Shown one piece after another: positions 1 through 13,363 of a stretch of DNA of 64,000 bases; positions within the stretch are counted from its first letter, which is position 1, and each line of letters starts with the position of its first letter. Under the pieces are notes generated by a model. It saw only the letters and a list, made by a program, of their open reading frames with translations. It was not told the DNA's origin and made no database searches. The DNA comes from Icerya purchasi (lineage: Eukaryota > Arthropoda > Insecta > Hemiptera > Monophlebidae). The stretch covers positions 396,276,557 through 396,340,556 of the forward strand of contig CM077115.1 of assembly GCA_039619475.1 (NCBI GenBank), given 5' to 3'. The position numbers were made by a program, and so were the translations under genes.

Positions 1-3000
1 AATAATTAATTCAGAAATTTTCAGTTAGCGGAGACATGTTCTTCTGCATTGTTTTTAAATTTTTATTTCATTTTCTTCACACTGTATGTATATCAATAAA
101 ATCGTATAAATGTATAAACAGTAATTAAGCAATGAAAATATTAATCAATAGAAACGTTGTATGGAACCTGGTAATTTTCCAATCATGATTATTCAGAAAA
201 AATAAAAATACTCCACCCATCGGCGGCCGGTTGTTGTTAAAAAACCAGTAATGTTAATAAGCATAGATGATTTTGCGGTATGACACAGTTTATTGAGGCT
301 TAATAGAGCGGTGTTTGCTTTTCCATTACAGTACGTTAAATATATCGAAAACCCTTGCGTTGGGTTTTATCTAGGGAGGCAAGAAATCAGAAAAAATAAA
401 TAAATGAACGATATAACTGACGAGTTAGCCCCATTTTGAGTAGTAATAGCTGTCAGTGCGAGATCAGTATATTATGTTGATATAAAAAGCGGTGTTAAAT
501 TAGCGTGATTATTTATTTTCGAAAAATCGTTGTCGCAGAATAATCTCAAATCCGTTTTTAGTTTTTTTCGACTGTCTACTTCCGATCGGTTTTGCAAATT
601 ATTAATTGCACGCAATTCGCAAAAAGGAGGAAGCAACGATTGCTAAAAAGAACGGAATAGGATGGTTTATAAATGATAATATATAGATGGCGGCTATTAA
701 CAATTTTCGAAAAAAAAAAGAAATAACAATTAAAAATTAAAAATGCAATGTGTCTCGCTTTTCTTAGCGCAATGACAACGAAATTTATAGCAGAATTTAA
801 TAAATCGAAACTAAATATAATAACCAAAAGATAAAAAATTATGAAGCATTCTGTTCGATGCAGCTACGAGCATATTAGACATTTCAGCGAATTCATTGAG
901 GAGCGTTGGAAAAATTTTCAAATGAAAGTGCGATGATAATTTGATTACTCAGAAATAGGGAATTAAGCGTTTCTGAATTAATTGTAAAACTGAACGTTTT
1001 TTTTTAATATTTTTTAAAATGATATTTAATTCTTATATTACCAGAAAATATCGGTAGCACACCGACTTGATTATCATCCCACACGCCTGACGAATCAATA
1101 GCAGCCGAGTGATTTTTTAATTACGGAAGAAAAAATAAGATTGCCTATCCTTACTTTCATCGAATGCCGACGGGGAAAATCGGAGATAAAATGACTTGTA
1201 TTATTCGGTATTGAAATTGACGAGTAAATGTCGCCGAGACGTGCGGAATGAATCGATAAATGTCCCGAAACCGTTGAAGTCATTCTCAAGCTTCTCGCAT
1301 TCCGTGACAGATGTCGCACAACTGAAGGAAAAACATTGCACCAGTTAAATTCGAACCGGTCATTGTCGGGGATTCTACGTTCAGAAAAACATGTGCTGCT
1401 GAATTACATTCTACATTAAAAAACGCTTCCCGCTTAATCGAAAATATGTCTTAAGTTCTGTCCACATCTTAACTTTGAGATCTTTAAAATGATCGCAATA
1501 TTACTCGAGAAAACGTTTTTCTTTCGAATTTCATCAGCGATCTTAATGTCATCCGATAAACACTATAGCTCCTTCTACGAAAAGGTTCGTAAAAATTTAA
1601 ATCATAATTCGTCATGAATTTTTTACTAACTTTTGCAGTGAAATAACATTTACTCGAGAACAGAAATTTTATTCACATTCTCAGATGTACAGCGAACTCT
1701 CTTAACATTGTCGCGAGGGATAGGTTTCAATAAAATTTTTTACGTCTAAATCGAAATAACCAGAACAGAAATTTTTTCCTCTTTAACATATAAATTAATT
1801 TTTAAAAGATCAAAAAGCTAATATAATTACCGGGAAATTTTTCCTCTTGATATGAATTTAGTTGACTGAAAATATGTGTATAACTTTAGAAAAATATTTA
1901 AAAGAAAAAAGCAAAGTACCCGCTTTAAGATTTAATTTATAAGTATAATAAAAATGTACTAAAAAGTAAAAATCGGTTAATATATCTTACAAAGATATTA
2001 TGATAATTCTTAAACAACATTAACCTTTTGTAGTCGGTGCCAAATTCAAATTACAGCAATATTTAAAAACCATATACTGGTTTTTTCTATAAGCCAAGAA
2101 CTGAAAACATCAAACGTTTAACGTGTGTTTTTCATAATTCATTACTGCAATTTGTGATTTTCGTGTCTACTTCAATTAAATTATTAATGTGTAAAAATTA
2201 TCATAATATAATCTAAAGAATTTATTATTTTTTATCGAATAATTATTTTTAATACTTTTAGTGCCAGTTGTTTAAATTTACGAGTGTCGTTGTTTTTTTT
2301 TGTTTTTTTTTTTTTTTTTTGAATTCACCATTTTTAACGTTACCGATAATAATATAGATAAATGTAAAATGACGCTGCTTTCGGTACCCTATAAAAATAA
2401 CTGAGTATCGGTTTCAGAATATTACGGTCACGTGAGCTGTTTTTGGTTAATTGTTTTCGCCGGTTACGTTATATCACTAAGGTGACTCGTTTTTTTTTTC
2501 TTTAACGTTTACTTCAACGACAACTGCATATCAGCATTGCTTGATACTTAGGAAAAAAATACTCACGCGGGGGACCGCCGCTGACCAAAGGGTATCATTC
2601 AAGTCAGCTCAGACTGTCAAAAGTTATACGCAGTAATGTTAAAAAACGTCATATTTTCGTCGGTTAAATAATTTCGATTCCGTTTATTCGAATTTATACC
2701 TGCTTACTAAAAATGTACTTGGACCATCTTTTTTATTTCAATGACTACTGAGTATTCATCAATACTCACCGGTATACTCACATGGTGACCACCGCTGATC
2801 ACTTCCGAATAAACTGAGAATCGTTCAAATATAAGTTGTGCGTGAAAAAAAAAATAGAAAAAAAACAACAAAACAAAACAAAAAAGACCCTCTTAAAGTC
2901 GATAATAATTCACAGCTTCTGTACAACACATCAGACTTCACGCTTTATGCTGCGGTTGCAAAAATGATATCGGATGTCGATTAAATATGTTTCATTAACA

Positions 3001-6000
3001 TATTAATAAAGCACATAAATCGAGAACTTTAATCCTTTTTTTTTAATGTTATTTTTTGCTGCAATCCGAGAAGGGCCGAATTTTAACTAAACTAAAGGAG
3101 CATATTCAAAATTGTGCAAATGTTGCCGGTATGTATGCATGTATACTGTTGAACGAATTTTCTGTAAGTTCTGTATCACTGAAGAAATGTAAATTTGTTT
3201 GAATTTCGTGAAGAGAGTTCTGACGCGCGATTATCAGCTTTGGAGATTTATTAAATTTCGAAACAAGCGATTATAAATTAAGTTGGATTTTTTAAAGACC
3301 AACCGTTTTGTGCTACATTAAAAATCGGATTTTTATTCTTTTTTCGAAAAGAGATGATTAAATAGCGCGTTTAGTTATAGCGTGTTGTATATGACACTTC
3401 CGTATAAGTAAATTTGAGGTCTAGGCGGTAAAAGCGGTTATCTTACACTTTTTATTTTGTTGATTTGTTTTCTTCATAAATAAAGAGTGCAAGATAAGTA
3501 TGCACAATTAAAGCAACTGAGCTATCTGATGTTTCAAAAAACTACAATATCGGTAAGAGATTGTGGACGTGAGAACACAGATATGTTTCTGGAGATTCTT
3601 TAATATTACATCTGGGAAATCTTTAGCCTAAGTTCGCTTTGGTCAAATTAACGCAGAGTTGCGATGGCTTCATCTCATTGAAGCTGCCATGAGCTTTATC
3701 TCCGTGATTATCGTAATGATCGTTGGAGTACGCGGTGGTTTTCTGTGTTTTTTAAATTTTAATAAATTAAAAATTAATTACCGATTGCATTTTCCGATGC
3801 ACAGCATGCTCTATTATATGTGGCCGAGAGATTTAATTGTAAGAATGCATCGCGGAAAAAGTTAGTCGAAAAATTTCTAGAAACAATCGGAAAAAGTATT
3901 TAGCACCACCGGATTGAAATGAAAATAAAACGTGTCTAAGACTCCGTTTTAGTGCTGCTCGCGGATAAAATTGAATAAAAGTTGACTGCTTTAAATCGAT
4001 CAGAATTATTATAATAACGAGCGATTAAGTGAAAATAAAAACCACGGAAACGTGTGTTTGCGGTATAACATTCTTCTCGCAAACTATCATGTATTCTGCA
4101 TGGTTTCCGATACACTGGGTTTTATTTAGTTTATTAATTATTAATAGCTTTGCAAAATAATCGTTAATATTCTAACTTTGTTAATTAAATTAATTTCCAA
4201 TCTAATCTAGCGGAAGACTTTTAATATACATTTCTCAATTATTTCGAAATTAATTATTGCCACCGCTGCTGAGACTATTAACAATCGCGCAACAATCTAC
4301 GATTACTTTTCAAAATCTGCCCTGAAATGTTTTAACTTTAATATTACTCTGTAGAAGAAGCTCTCAAAAACGTTACGGATTTTTGTATTTAAGAATTTCT
4401 TCAGAAGTCATAATGTTATTTTGTTATCCTACTTTTACCGTGTATGCGTATTTCTCCATCCTTTTAGGGGAAGTAGATTGGCTCCATTAAACTCTACTGC
4501 GTGTATACAGCGCTTGTGACCATTACGAAAAATTCGGAAAAAAACAAAAACGAACGATAATAAATTTCTTCGCAGTAATAGATTAAATTGAAAAGAAAAA
4601 AAAGCAAACAAAAAAAGGTAGGCGTCGATTACATCAAACAGAGAATCGCGCGGACCTTTCAGGTACATTTTTTTTTTTTTTTCTAAGGAATTAAAATGTC
4701 TAATAAAATGCAGTATTTTGGAAAATATTGTACCTTCGGTTTTTTTTTTAAATTTCTCTAAATTCCTTGTAATCCTATCGTTTCAATCTGGGCATTTTTG
4801 AAGTATTTCCGTTGAAAGGACACGGGAAAAAACAGCTGCAATTTCGATCGAAATCCGCTGAATGAGAGTACGTTTAGATTAATCGACGAAATACTGCGAC
4901 AGGACAGCGGAAAAAATCGAATAAATTAATAATAAAAACGACGTTCTTTCTTCTATTATCCTTCAGTATTACCTGTTTTATTCAAGTTGTTCACTTGCCA
5001 CATTATGCATCCTACCAAGTGTGCATTTGACCCCGAGCTCAATGAGGCACCGAAGGAAGATGTCCTTTGATAGTCTCTCATACAAATATCGAGTAGTCGA
5101 CCTGTCTCACCACCTCTTCTATAAACGTAACAAAACTGAGAAATTTAAAAGCGATCAATTTATTCGACGATGAGCGATATCCATTTTTATTTTTTTTCGA
5201 CTGCGTTGAATTATTGTGAGCTCACGTTCTCCGTTAGCCGTTGAGCTTACTAAAACGCCTCAGAAGCAGGAGTGTCACGCAACTTTTTCAACCCCGCGTT
5301 TTATCAGTCACGATGCAATAAGTCCATTTCGACTGTGCAAAACTTACCCCAATCTCTATACGAGACTAAGGACCTCGATAGTTTGACAGTTCCTCATCTT
5401 CCTACATCGGTTCTAATATGTTGTTAATTACAGCCTGATCCAATTCTTTATCAGTCGGTGGTGTATCTTCTTCCACATTCTTTCAACGCGCATTTCAAAT
5501 GCGCCACTCTCAAACGCTTATCTTAGACCTCAGCGTCGTCGCCTCTCCGTTTCTTACTGGTGTCTATATTATATATTTCTGCAACCGGTTTTAAACGGAG
5601 CAAAGAAGTCCCCGTACCAAAAACTACAGGTCAATGTTACAAAAAAAACGCAATTAGTGTACACTGTGTAGTAAAAACTTTATTAACATCGTCTAAAGTA
5701 CGGGCGTTTTTCCTAGAATCGGCTGCTGCACGTGTCGTCAACTGTTTATTTACCTGCCGGTGGTGGGGAAACGGAAGTGAGCTTAAATTGTTTGCGCACG
5801 AAACAACAGCTTATTAAGGCAAAAATTACTTTGTTCTTTACCGGGTTTTCTTTATGCGCTTCCATTTTTTTTCAGTTTCCCGTAATAAAACGTTCGGTAG
5901 CACAATTTAATTTGGTCAAACATCTCCTTCGCAGTGGGGGCACTTCAGTTGTTTTTACAAAAAAGGCCACCTGCGCGCCGGTTAAATGGCACGAAAATTG

Positions 6001-6390
6001 CGGGCAACTTCGGAATTTTTCGAAATACTTTGAAAATTACGAATGCTAACATTCGGCCTAGTAACATATAGGAGTGCGTAAGTTTTCGAACGGTTCGCGA
6101 ATTGAGTGCAGTCAGATGACCTTCAAACCGGGTCTTGAAACCCGACTGAAATGGAAAATACGATGTTAAACTGCACGTGCGTTATTCAAGTTCTATTTCA
6201 GTTAGTTAAAATTACCTAAAAATATCGCACTGCCAGTAATTAAAACGAGAAAACATGATATACCGGTTTAATTCGTTCTTTTTCGGCTCACTATAGTGCA
6301 GTGCCGACAATGCAGTGCGCCCCAAACGAGCACCTAGAGAACTGCTTAAGCTTTATGCTGTCCCCGTCTACTATTTTCGGCCTTTTTTTC
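1..6390. other. AT-rich non-coding stretch, no gene seen
   Basis: No open frame here exceeds about 105 codons and none has a recognisable domain. The stretch holds poly-T runs (about 2293-2320 and 4668-4682), an A-rich run near 2848-2885, and no tandem array. From about 5.4 to 6.1 kb composition is slightly more balanced, with two overlapping short plus-strand frames (5560-6049) that match no family I know and look like chance. Read as intergenic or intronic DNA. Confidence 0.6.
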
Positions 6391-6418
6391 TATTATTATT
6401 ATTATTATTATTATTATT
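6391..6418. repeat. (ATT)n microsatellite
   Basis: About nine uninterrupted ATT units are read directly. Smaller ATT clusters follow near 6905-6935 and 7024-7037, so this 650-bp neighbourhood is enriched for the same motif. Confidence 0.9.
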
Positions 6419-9400
6419 GCTACTATTATCGTCATTTTGAGTATTTCGGTTATTTTTAACTCATTTCGGTCGCTCCCACCTCCTGGCGGTCTAAAGAGAA
6501 GAATACGAAAAATCAGGAAAAGTGTGTTCGAATCGATTAACTGTGTGTGGCGGTCCAGTTTAAAAACAAAAAAGATTTGAACATGAAAAAAAGAAGAGGT
6601 CGGAAAGAGGCCGCGATAGCAGTGATTTCAGCGTGAACATACGTGCGCACCGAAATCGCTTAGTATTTTTCATGCTATTGGCTTCTTCCAGTTGGTTTTT
6701 TTTCAGCTGAAAGCGAATCGATGATGGGAGATTAATAATAATGCAGTTCCGGTTCGAGTGAACCGGTGAATAACAAAACACGTTGCGTACTTTTGAATGT
6801 AGCCGGAGATACTGTCGACCACCGTTAACTATTTCACCTGCCGCATAGTTCAATTACAGAAATAAATCGAACGACGATCACGCACATCATTAGCATTATC
6901 ATTAGCTATTATTAAGCATTATTATTATTACTATGATTAGAAGATAATTGTAACGTCGATAAAGAATCAGACTGGCTTCTTTTTCTGCTTCTACTACTCT
7001 CTATCCGTTCAATACTGCCCCCGTATTATTATTATTAAGCGTTGTTTTGTTTTTTTTCGAGAACTTTTGGAAAGTTTTACGAAAGTTTATATCTCTCTAT
7101 ATACGCCGATTAATCGAATTTGGTCTAGTGCTCGACGAACGTTACGGGCAACCTATATTTTATGTCTAAATTTGACGCTGGCGGTTCACCATGATTGCCA
7201 AGTTTGTTCCTGAAATTTACGCCGACCAATTATTTATCTTTTATAAATTACTATTTAAATAGCAGCCGTTGTTGTGGTTGCTTTGGTCGCGTAACAATAT
7301 CATCATCCGTATTATTTTACCCATCGGGATTACGGTGTTAGACTTTCTGCCGATTCCTGGTCGTCCTATACTCGTACTTTGTATATCTGCTTCGGAGTGC
7401 GGTTGGTGAATTTCAAAGGCATCGTTAAATTAATAAGATAACTCTCTAACATATATATTTAATAACCGTTATCATCAACGTAATTTTGAAAATCGTTACT
7501 TAACAGATTTTTTTCATCGCGCCCGTCGCCAATTATTATCGATGAATGACTTCTCATTGGGATACACGGATAATTTTAATTATCTCATTAAGGAGGAATA
7601 TTTTTCTTTTAAATTCGGACGAACGACGTTCATATTCTCTTTCAATGATGAATTAAAACCGTCATCGGGAATGATCAGTTACGGAAATCGCATATGAAAA
7701 ATCGGAACGATAGCTTTTTTGTTTTTTTTTTTTTAACTTTAGTCGGAGGAACTTTTGTATATTTTATTAATATATTCCTGCACTGCGGTAAGCATATTTG
7801 ATTAATCTGGCAGAAATAACGGTGATTATTAATGTACCTAATCGAACTCCTTTATTACCCCTATTCCTCATACAGCAAAGACGCGCTTATTTTTATTTAA
7901 TTAACATAATTGAAGCTTTGAATCATGATTTTGTTTTATTCTCCCAGCTGATCGTTAAAAGTAAGACGAATGTCACGCTTAAAGACGAACTAAATATGAC
8001 TGTCAAATTTCCATATCACAGCTAAACTCCTTTGTCACGTGAGCAAATTGCATGTTCGGAAAAGAGTAGATTTCTATACATGTCGGGATTCTGCTATAAA
8101 AAATCACTAAGAATTCGTTCGGGCATCGCAACACTCCGTACGTATGAGCAAGGTTTATATTACTCGTAGCATGTTTTTTTTTTTTATTATTTTTGGAAAG
8201 GTGAGAATTCGAAAGGGGCAACCTTGAGATTAAATCGCTTTTACGTTATTTTATAGTAAATCGATTGATATTCTGTTTTTCTAGAGCCAAGCGCGATAGT
8301 TGTCGGTTTTTTTTTCCTTTTTTAATATTCTCTAACACGTCACATTTTCGAGATATGTGAGACCAACGAAGATTTAGAGGTCGTGTGAATTTTTTCTTCG
8401 AAATATCAGGACACCTGCCGGTAATTCCGTGCCCCCTTAAAATTCCATTCCACTCTTTTCAAAATGACCGGGTATTGTAATGCATTCTAAAATTTGATTA
8501 AAAAAATCGTGTACATTACAGATGTGTAATATAGAAATATAAATTGAAAAATTGAAAAAGTATAAACTTTTCGGAAAACTTGGTAAGAGGAGAAATAAAT
8601 CCTGTTGTCGCGGTCGGAAGTAGCCAATCATTGACCGCCCCGCAAGGATAAGCGTGTACCTGATACGGTCAGTTGCAGCGGTCACGAAGCGGAAAGGAGA
8701 GAAGAAATGGCAAGAATCGGATGCAGATTTCGTTTAAGTCAGCCTATCACCTTTGCTTAGAGAAATTGTTCATTTTTTAAGCAATATTTACCGTTCTCGA
8801 GTATCGTTTTAATTTTTCACACTTGTATCTCGTGACATATAAGAATCGCTCCTCCGGTAGACAAGTCGTGAAATTGATTCGATATTAAAAAAAACCGTGG
8901 AACTCAACGTAAACGTGTAGCCCGGATTAATAGTCGGTAAAAATTTATTAATAAAGATTTCGGCCCCAAATTAAAGGATCTCGTTATTCAATAGCCGCAG
9001 TTCCCACCACCAGAAAATCGCTGCATTTCCAAAAACCCACACTCGCTCCGGAACACCGCCGGCAACAGTGATACGTACAATTTTTTATATTAAAGGTGGT
9101 CTAACCGGGCGAGATAGTCAAATCGACAGTCATTAGTAATTACACACACCATTACGTTCGGTATCAGTGGAAACGCAGATTCCCCTAGATTTTCGGACCC
9201 CTAAATTCTCATAAGGTCCGATTTTGTGATTTTCAGTGTTTTGACGATATCTCGGTCAATTTTCGAGCTATGGATTTTTCTCTTCCAAATTGCAGAAGTT
9301 TTCAAGCCCTATCAAATGGAGTTCAAAAAAGTTTTACGCGAAATTCAAAAAATTTTAAAACTCGATTTTTTAAATCATCGCTAAAAAAACAGTATTTTAC

Positions 9401-11029
9401 GTATTTTTTCCTCTAAAAATATGTATAAATTTTTTCAGATTTTCAAAAGTGGTGGAACGTACTCAAAAAAAAAGAAAAACACCATATTTTCGTTTTTTTT
9501 AATATATTCAAACTTGTTCCTGGTAACTTATTTAATACTATTTTAAATGTCGTTTCCGACTTTATTCTATACACTACCAATATGTTAAAACTTGCATTTG
9601 TCCGTGCGCGCTGAAAACTACCATTAAATGGGTCTTCACAGCTTCGCAGATTACGACCCATATTATCAATGAGTGATTATCAGATGTTTTTTATACATTT
9701 AGTACATGATTGACCAGCTTTTATATTTTATTCGTATGAAACGAATTTCAATTTGAAACTGCACTTTTTTACCTTCGAATGTCGAAACTCAGTAACCATC
9801 AATAAGAATTATAGCCAATATCATGAGAAGACACCAAAACAGTTCCAACCACGAATAGCAAAGAAAATCTTATTCGGATCATAAGAAAATTTCTCTTTAA
9901 AAACACGCAAAAAATTCTTCGGAGCCCTCTGCATTTTTCAAGTGGAACGCGATGTATATAATGCTGAGGTTAGCCTCCGAATTTCCGTTGAAATTTATCT
10001 AAAATCGGTTGCAGCTCCAAAAATTGTTGAATTTCGAAGCATTTTCGACGAGAAAAGGACGTCTCACCTTCGACTAATCTCATTGAAAATTTCTTTTGCT
10101 TCCGCGGAAAACTTCGCTCGTTCCGCAATGCCGAGGGACTTTTATAAGTGCGGTCATTTGCTTAAAAGTACGAACGTAATTCAGTGAGCTTTTTATTAAC
10201 CAGCGGACAAAGAGAACTTACGAAAAATCGTGGCTTTAAAAAGTAAAAACAGAAACAACAGTTGACAGCTTAACCTAAAAAACCTAAAAAAAATTTTAGT
10301 CAAATCTTTCGACGACCCCAAGCTTAGTTTGTTTTTTCTAAAAAATCTTTTTGTTCAACCAATACGAATTTTTCTAGTCTTCGCCAATAAAAATCGTTTT
10401 TTACACGTCTTATAAGTGTGGAAGCTAGGAAACTTAGTAGAAGTAGCAGTAAGAAAACGTCAACGCAGTTGAATTAGGCTTTTTCAAGTTTTTCCTAGAG
10501 ATCGTTCTCAACCGAGCAATATGAATCCTCTCGGAAATATTCGAGAATTTCCCGATTATTATAATATTCCCGCTAATGATTATTCGAGGCTCCGTCCTGC
10601 ATCGCTTTCTCCTGCATAAACCAAACTGATTCAAAGTAACGCAACAACCTGTCAATTTCTAAGCCGTCCTAACCCTCCCCCCTCCTCGTTAAGGTTTTAA
10701 GCTGTGTGGTAAAATTAACTTTATCCGGTTTCTTTCCCAGAAGGCAGTCTCCCTCCACCACATAACGTATGTTCGCCAGTTGAAGTACTTTTTTCCTCTG
10801 GTAGATTTTCCTTTTTTTCAATTATTCCGCGCCCGCCGATTGCTTAACTTCAGCCGCTGCTTCGTAAACTGCGGCAATTACTCAACTTCCCGACAACTCT
10901 TGCACATTTATTTTCCCTCGGCTTACAGTGCTCGCAGGAGAGAGAATTGGGCGGCTCATTTTTGCAAACATTTATCGGTTTCTCTGGAACGGTTCGTGGC
11001 GGTCGATGCGTGCACGTAACATTAGCATA
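6419..11029. other. AT-rich non-coding stretch with a possible repeat relic at 9.1-9.4 kb
   Basis: No supported gene. Between about 9200 and 9440 the text (a 'gatatctcggtcaattttcgag' type stretch, then Lys/Phe-coloured AT-rich sequence) has the style of the sequence inside the TTAA-flanked unit at 21.3-22.5 kb ('gatatctcaagttc' near 22030). I cannot show a base-by-base alignment. It may be a diverged piece of the same kind of dispersed repeat. The remainder shows only poly-T/poly-A runs. Confidence 0.45.
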
Positions 11030-11410
11030 ACGGCGCGCAGTGGCCGCTATCGAGAGGCTTTTAGCGAAAAGCGTTAAAACGTTAAAGAACCCTTTAGCGG
11101 CATTAATTAAAGATACCACGGTGCTAGAGCAAGGCGTTTTGAGCGGCTGCTGTGAGATGGTTAATTAGTTACGCATTAATAAAATTAGCGGTAGCTCTTC
11201 GTATGTCACAGAACATCGTCAAGTCTTCCACTATCGGCCATCATGGAATTTTCCCCGCTGAATAATTTCAGCGTTCAAGGTCATTATCGTGCGCGTCACC
11301 TTCCGCTCTCGTTTAATATATAGGCGCATTACCGTCTGCTACCTTATAATTAAGAAATAATTAGCCATTCTTTCTAGCCAACCGCTTATTTACATGATAA
11401 TAACAATTAC
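11030..11410. promoter_or_regulatory. candidate regulatory island with clustered TAAT motifs
   Basis: This segment is less AT-rich than its flanks, lacks homopolymer runs and is dense in homeodomain-type cores. ATTAATTAA occurs near 11102, TAATTAG near 11162, CATTAATAAAATTAG near 11174, and TAATTAAG and AATAATTAGCC near 11345-11368. The absence of low-complexity drift and the motif clustering are what one often sees in conserved non-coding elements of developmental genes. This is inference from composition and motifs; there is no comparative evidence, and it is not coding in any frame. Confidence 0.3.
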
Positions 11411-13327
11411 AGGCATTCTTCTAATGTTCACTTCTGCTGATTTCCGAAACAGATTATTAAATCATCTTTTTCCTCCACGTTACTCGATATGCTCACTAGT
11501 GTGCTGCTGAAGCTGTTCTTTTACCCGTATCCTTTACAATATCATCATCAACTTTAAACTGATCAGCGGCAAATAACTGAATTCAAATTACGGCTTTAAA
11601 GCAGCCGTTGAGTTTGCCGACAGCCGCGGTCAATACTGAAGTTCAGCGAATGATTTTTTTTTCTCTTTATAAACACGAGGAAAAAAGTAATAAGCGAGCG
11701 TTTCATTATTTCGAATTTTTATTTTTACGGCGAAACGAGCTTTCATTGCTGGGCCGTACGTGCACGGTTTTTTTCTTTTTGGGGGGAGAGGCTTATTAAG
11801 ATTTTTCTAACGTGTGCCTTTAAAGAAAAAGCGTTAATTATTTTTCACGTTTTTTCGATAAAATTTCGCTTACAGATATTTTTCCGGTTAAATACGACGC
11901 ATTAAGAATAAAGTATCTTCGTGTATTTTACCAACCACCTCTGTTCCGGTAGGCTACAGTTTGGAATTTGCCATCTTATTTATTCCGCATTCAATTCTAA
12001 TGTTCTTTTTCATATTTGCACTTGGGTCGAATTTTGCCAGTTTCTCCCGGTCACACTTTAGGTTCCTCTAATATCTACTGGTTTCAGAATCTTTTCGCGT
12101 TTATTATGATTCTACATAGAGACGTTAAAGTAATACATTTTCTCATCCTTAATGGGGGAGTTTTTCGTCCTGTGTTCGTCAAATTTGTTCTTCTTCCCAT
12201 TCAACTTATAAAATCTTGATAGTCTCTATCGTAGCAACAGTTAAAATGTACGTGCAGATTACGCTGTAAGATGGATGTTTTTTTCTTTTTGGTTTGGGGA
12301 TTTTAATAAAACTTTAAAAAAGAAGTTTGTTGAGACAATTTAATTTTTCAAATTTTCCTTTTTCCAGCAACTTCGGCGTGAAGCTATGTAATTTGCTCTT
12401 TTTCTCTCTTTGGATATTGGGTCACGATAAAAAGTCGCATCAGATTTTCAAGCCTATAATAGTGTTATTATTTGTTCGTAAAAAAACATAAAAAAAAAAA
12501 AAAAACGAAACTCATTCGGTTAATTTTTACATTATTATCGCAGTACATTGTACACAGTAACCGTTGAATTTCACGAATTCTTCCAGTAAATCGGTCGATA
12601 ATCGCAGAGTATTTATCAGAGAAGGTTCGAAGGATGAATTGAAAAAGAAAATTGAAAACAATTTGCGCTTAATAGAGATTTTTTTAACCGTTGACGAGAG
12701 CGAAACAACATTTCGTTTTTGAAAGGAACGAATCAAATGATGCAGTGTCTAAGAATGAACTACAAACGTTGCATATGAAGCACGTTTAAATGAAAACAAT
12801 TAGACGACTTTTACTCGATTCTTTTTTAACGCAATCGCTGTTAAGCATACCTCTCCACTTCCGGATTGCTCTCTTCCCGCCGAGGCGGTTTATTTAGCGG
12901 TTCTTCAGAAAGTACAGAAAAGAAAACCTTCAAACGCTAATTTAATCAAAAGCTTTTACGCAAAACATTGTGCTAGTTTTCTCTGAAAATTAATCGGTTG
13001 GCCCCTTTTAAAATTAAATCGTCAAAAAACAACAATCAACCAAATTTTATTTTATTTTCTTTTACATTTTTAAATTCTAAATCCGGATCGATTATTTTTG
13101 TAAGTATCATCGCCATTTGAGTAATCTCTGTTTTTATGTACTTCAAAAATTAAAATTTTTTACACTAATCGATTACTTTGAGATTTAAACTACCCTTAAA
13201 GGTGGTGGACAAGCAGCAATTTGAACGTCACAGTAGGAAATCAAGAATGAATTTTTTCTTAAAACGTTCGCGGTTTTTTTAAAGAACGTCTTTGGTAATA
13301 TAACTAAAAGTTTCGGTCCCTTCTCAT
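11411..13327. other. AT-rich non-coding stretch
   Basis: No gene is supported. Short frames at 11608-11799, 12016-12219 and 12527-12736 are Phe/Leu/Lys-rich and unrecognisable. A poly-A run lies near 12489-12504. Confidence 0.6.
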
Positions 13328-13332
13328 TTCTT

Positions 13333-13362
<30 letters not shown>
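13328..13362. repeat. (TTC)n microsatellite
   Basis: About 11-12 TTC units run without interruption and end in TTAGTAGTAG. The plus strand is a pure polypyrimidine tract, so this is a potential triplex (H-DNA) sequence. Confidence 0.9.
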
Positions 13363-13363
<1 letters not shown>

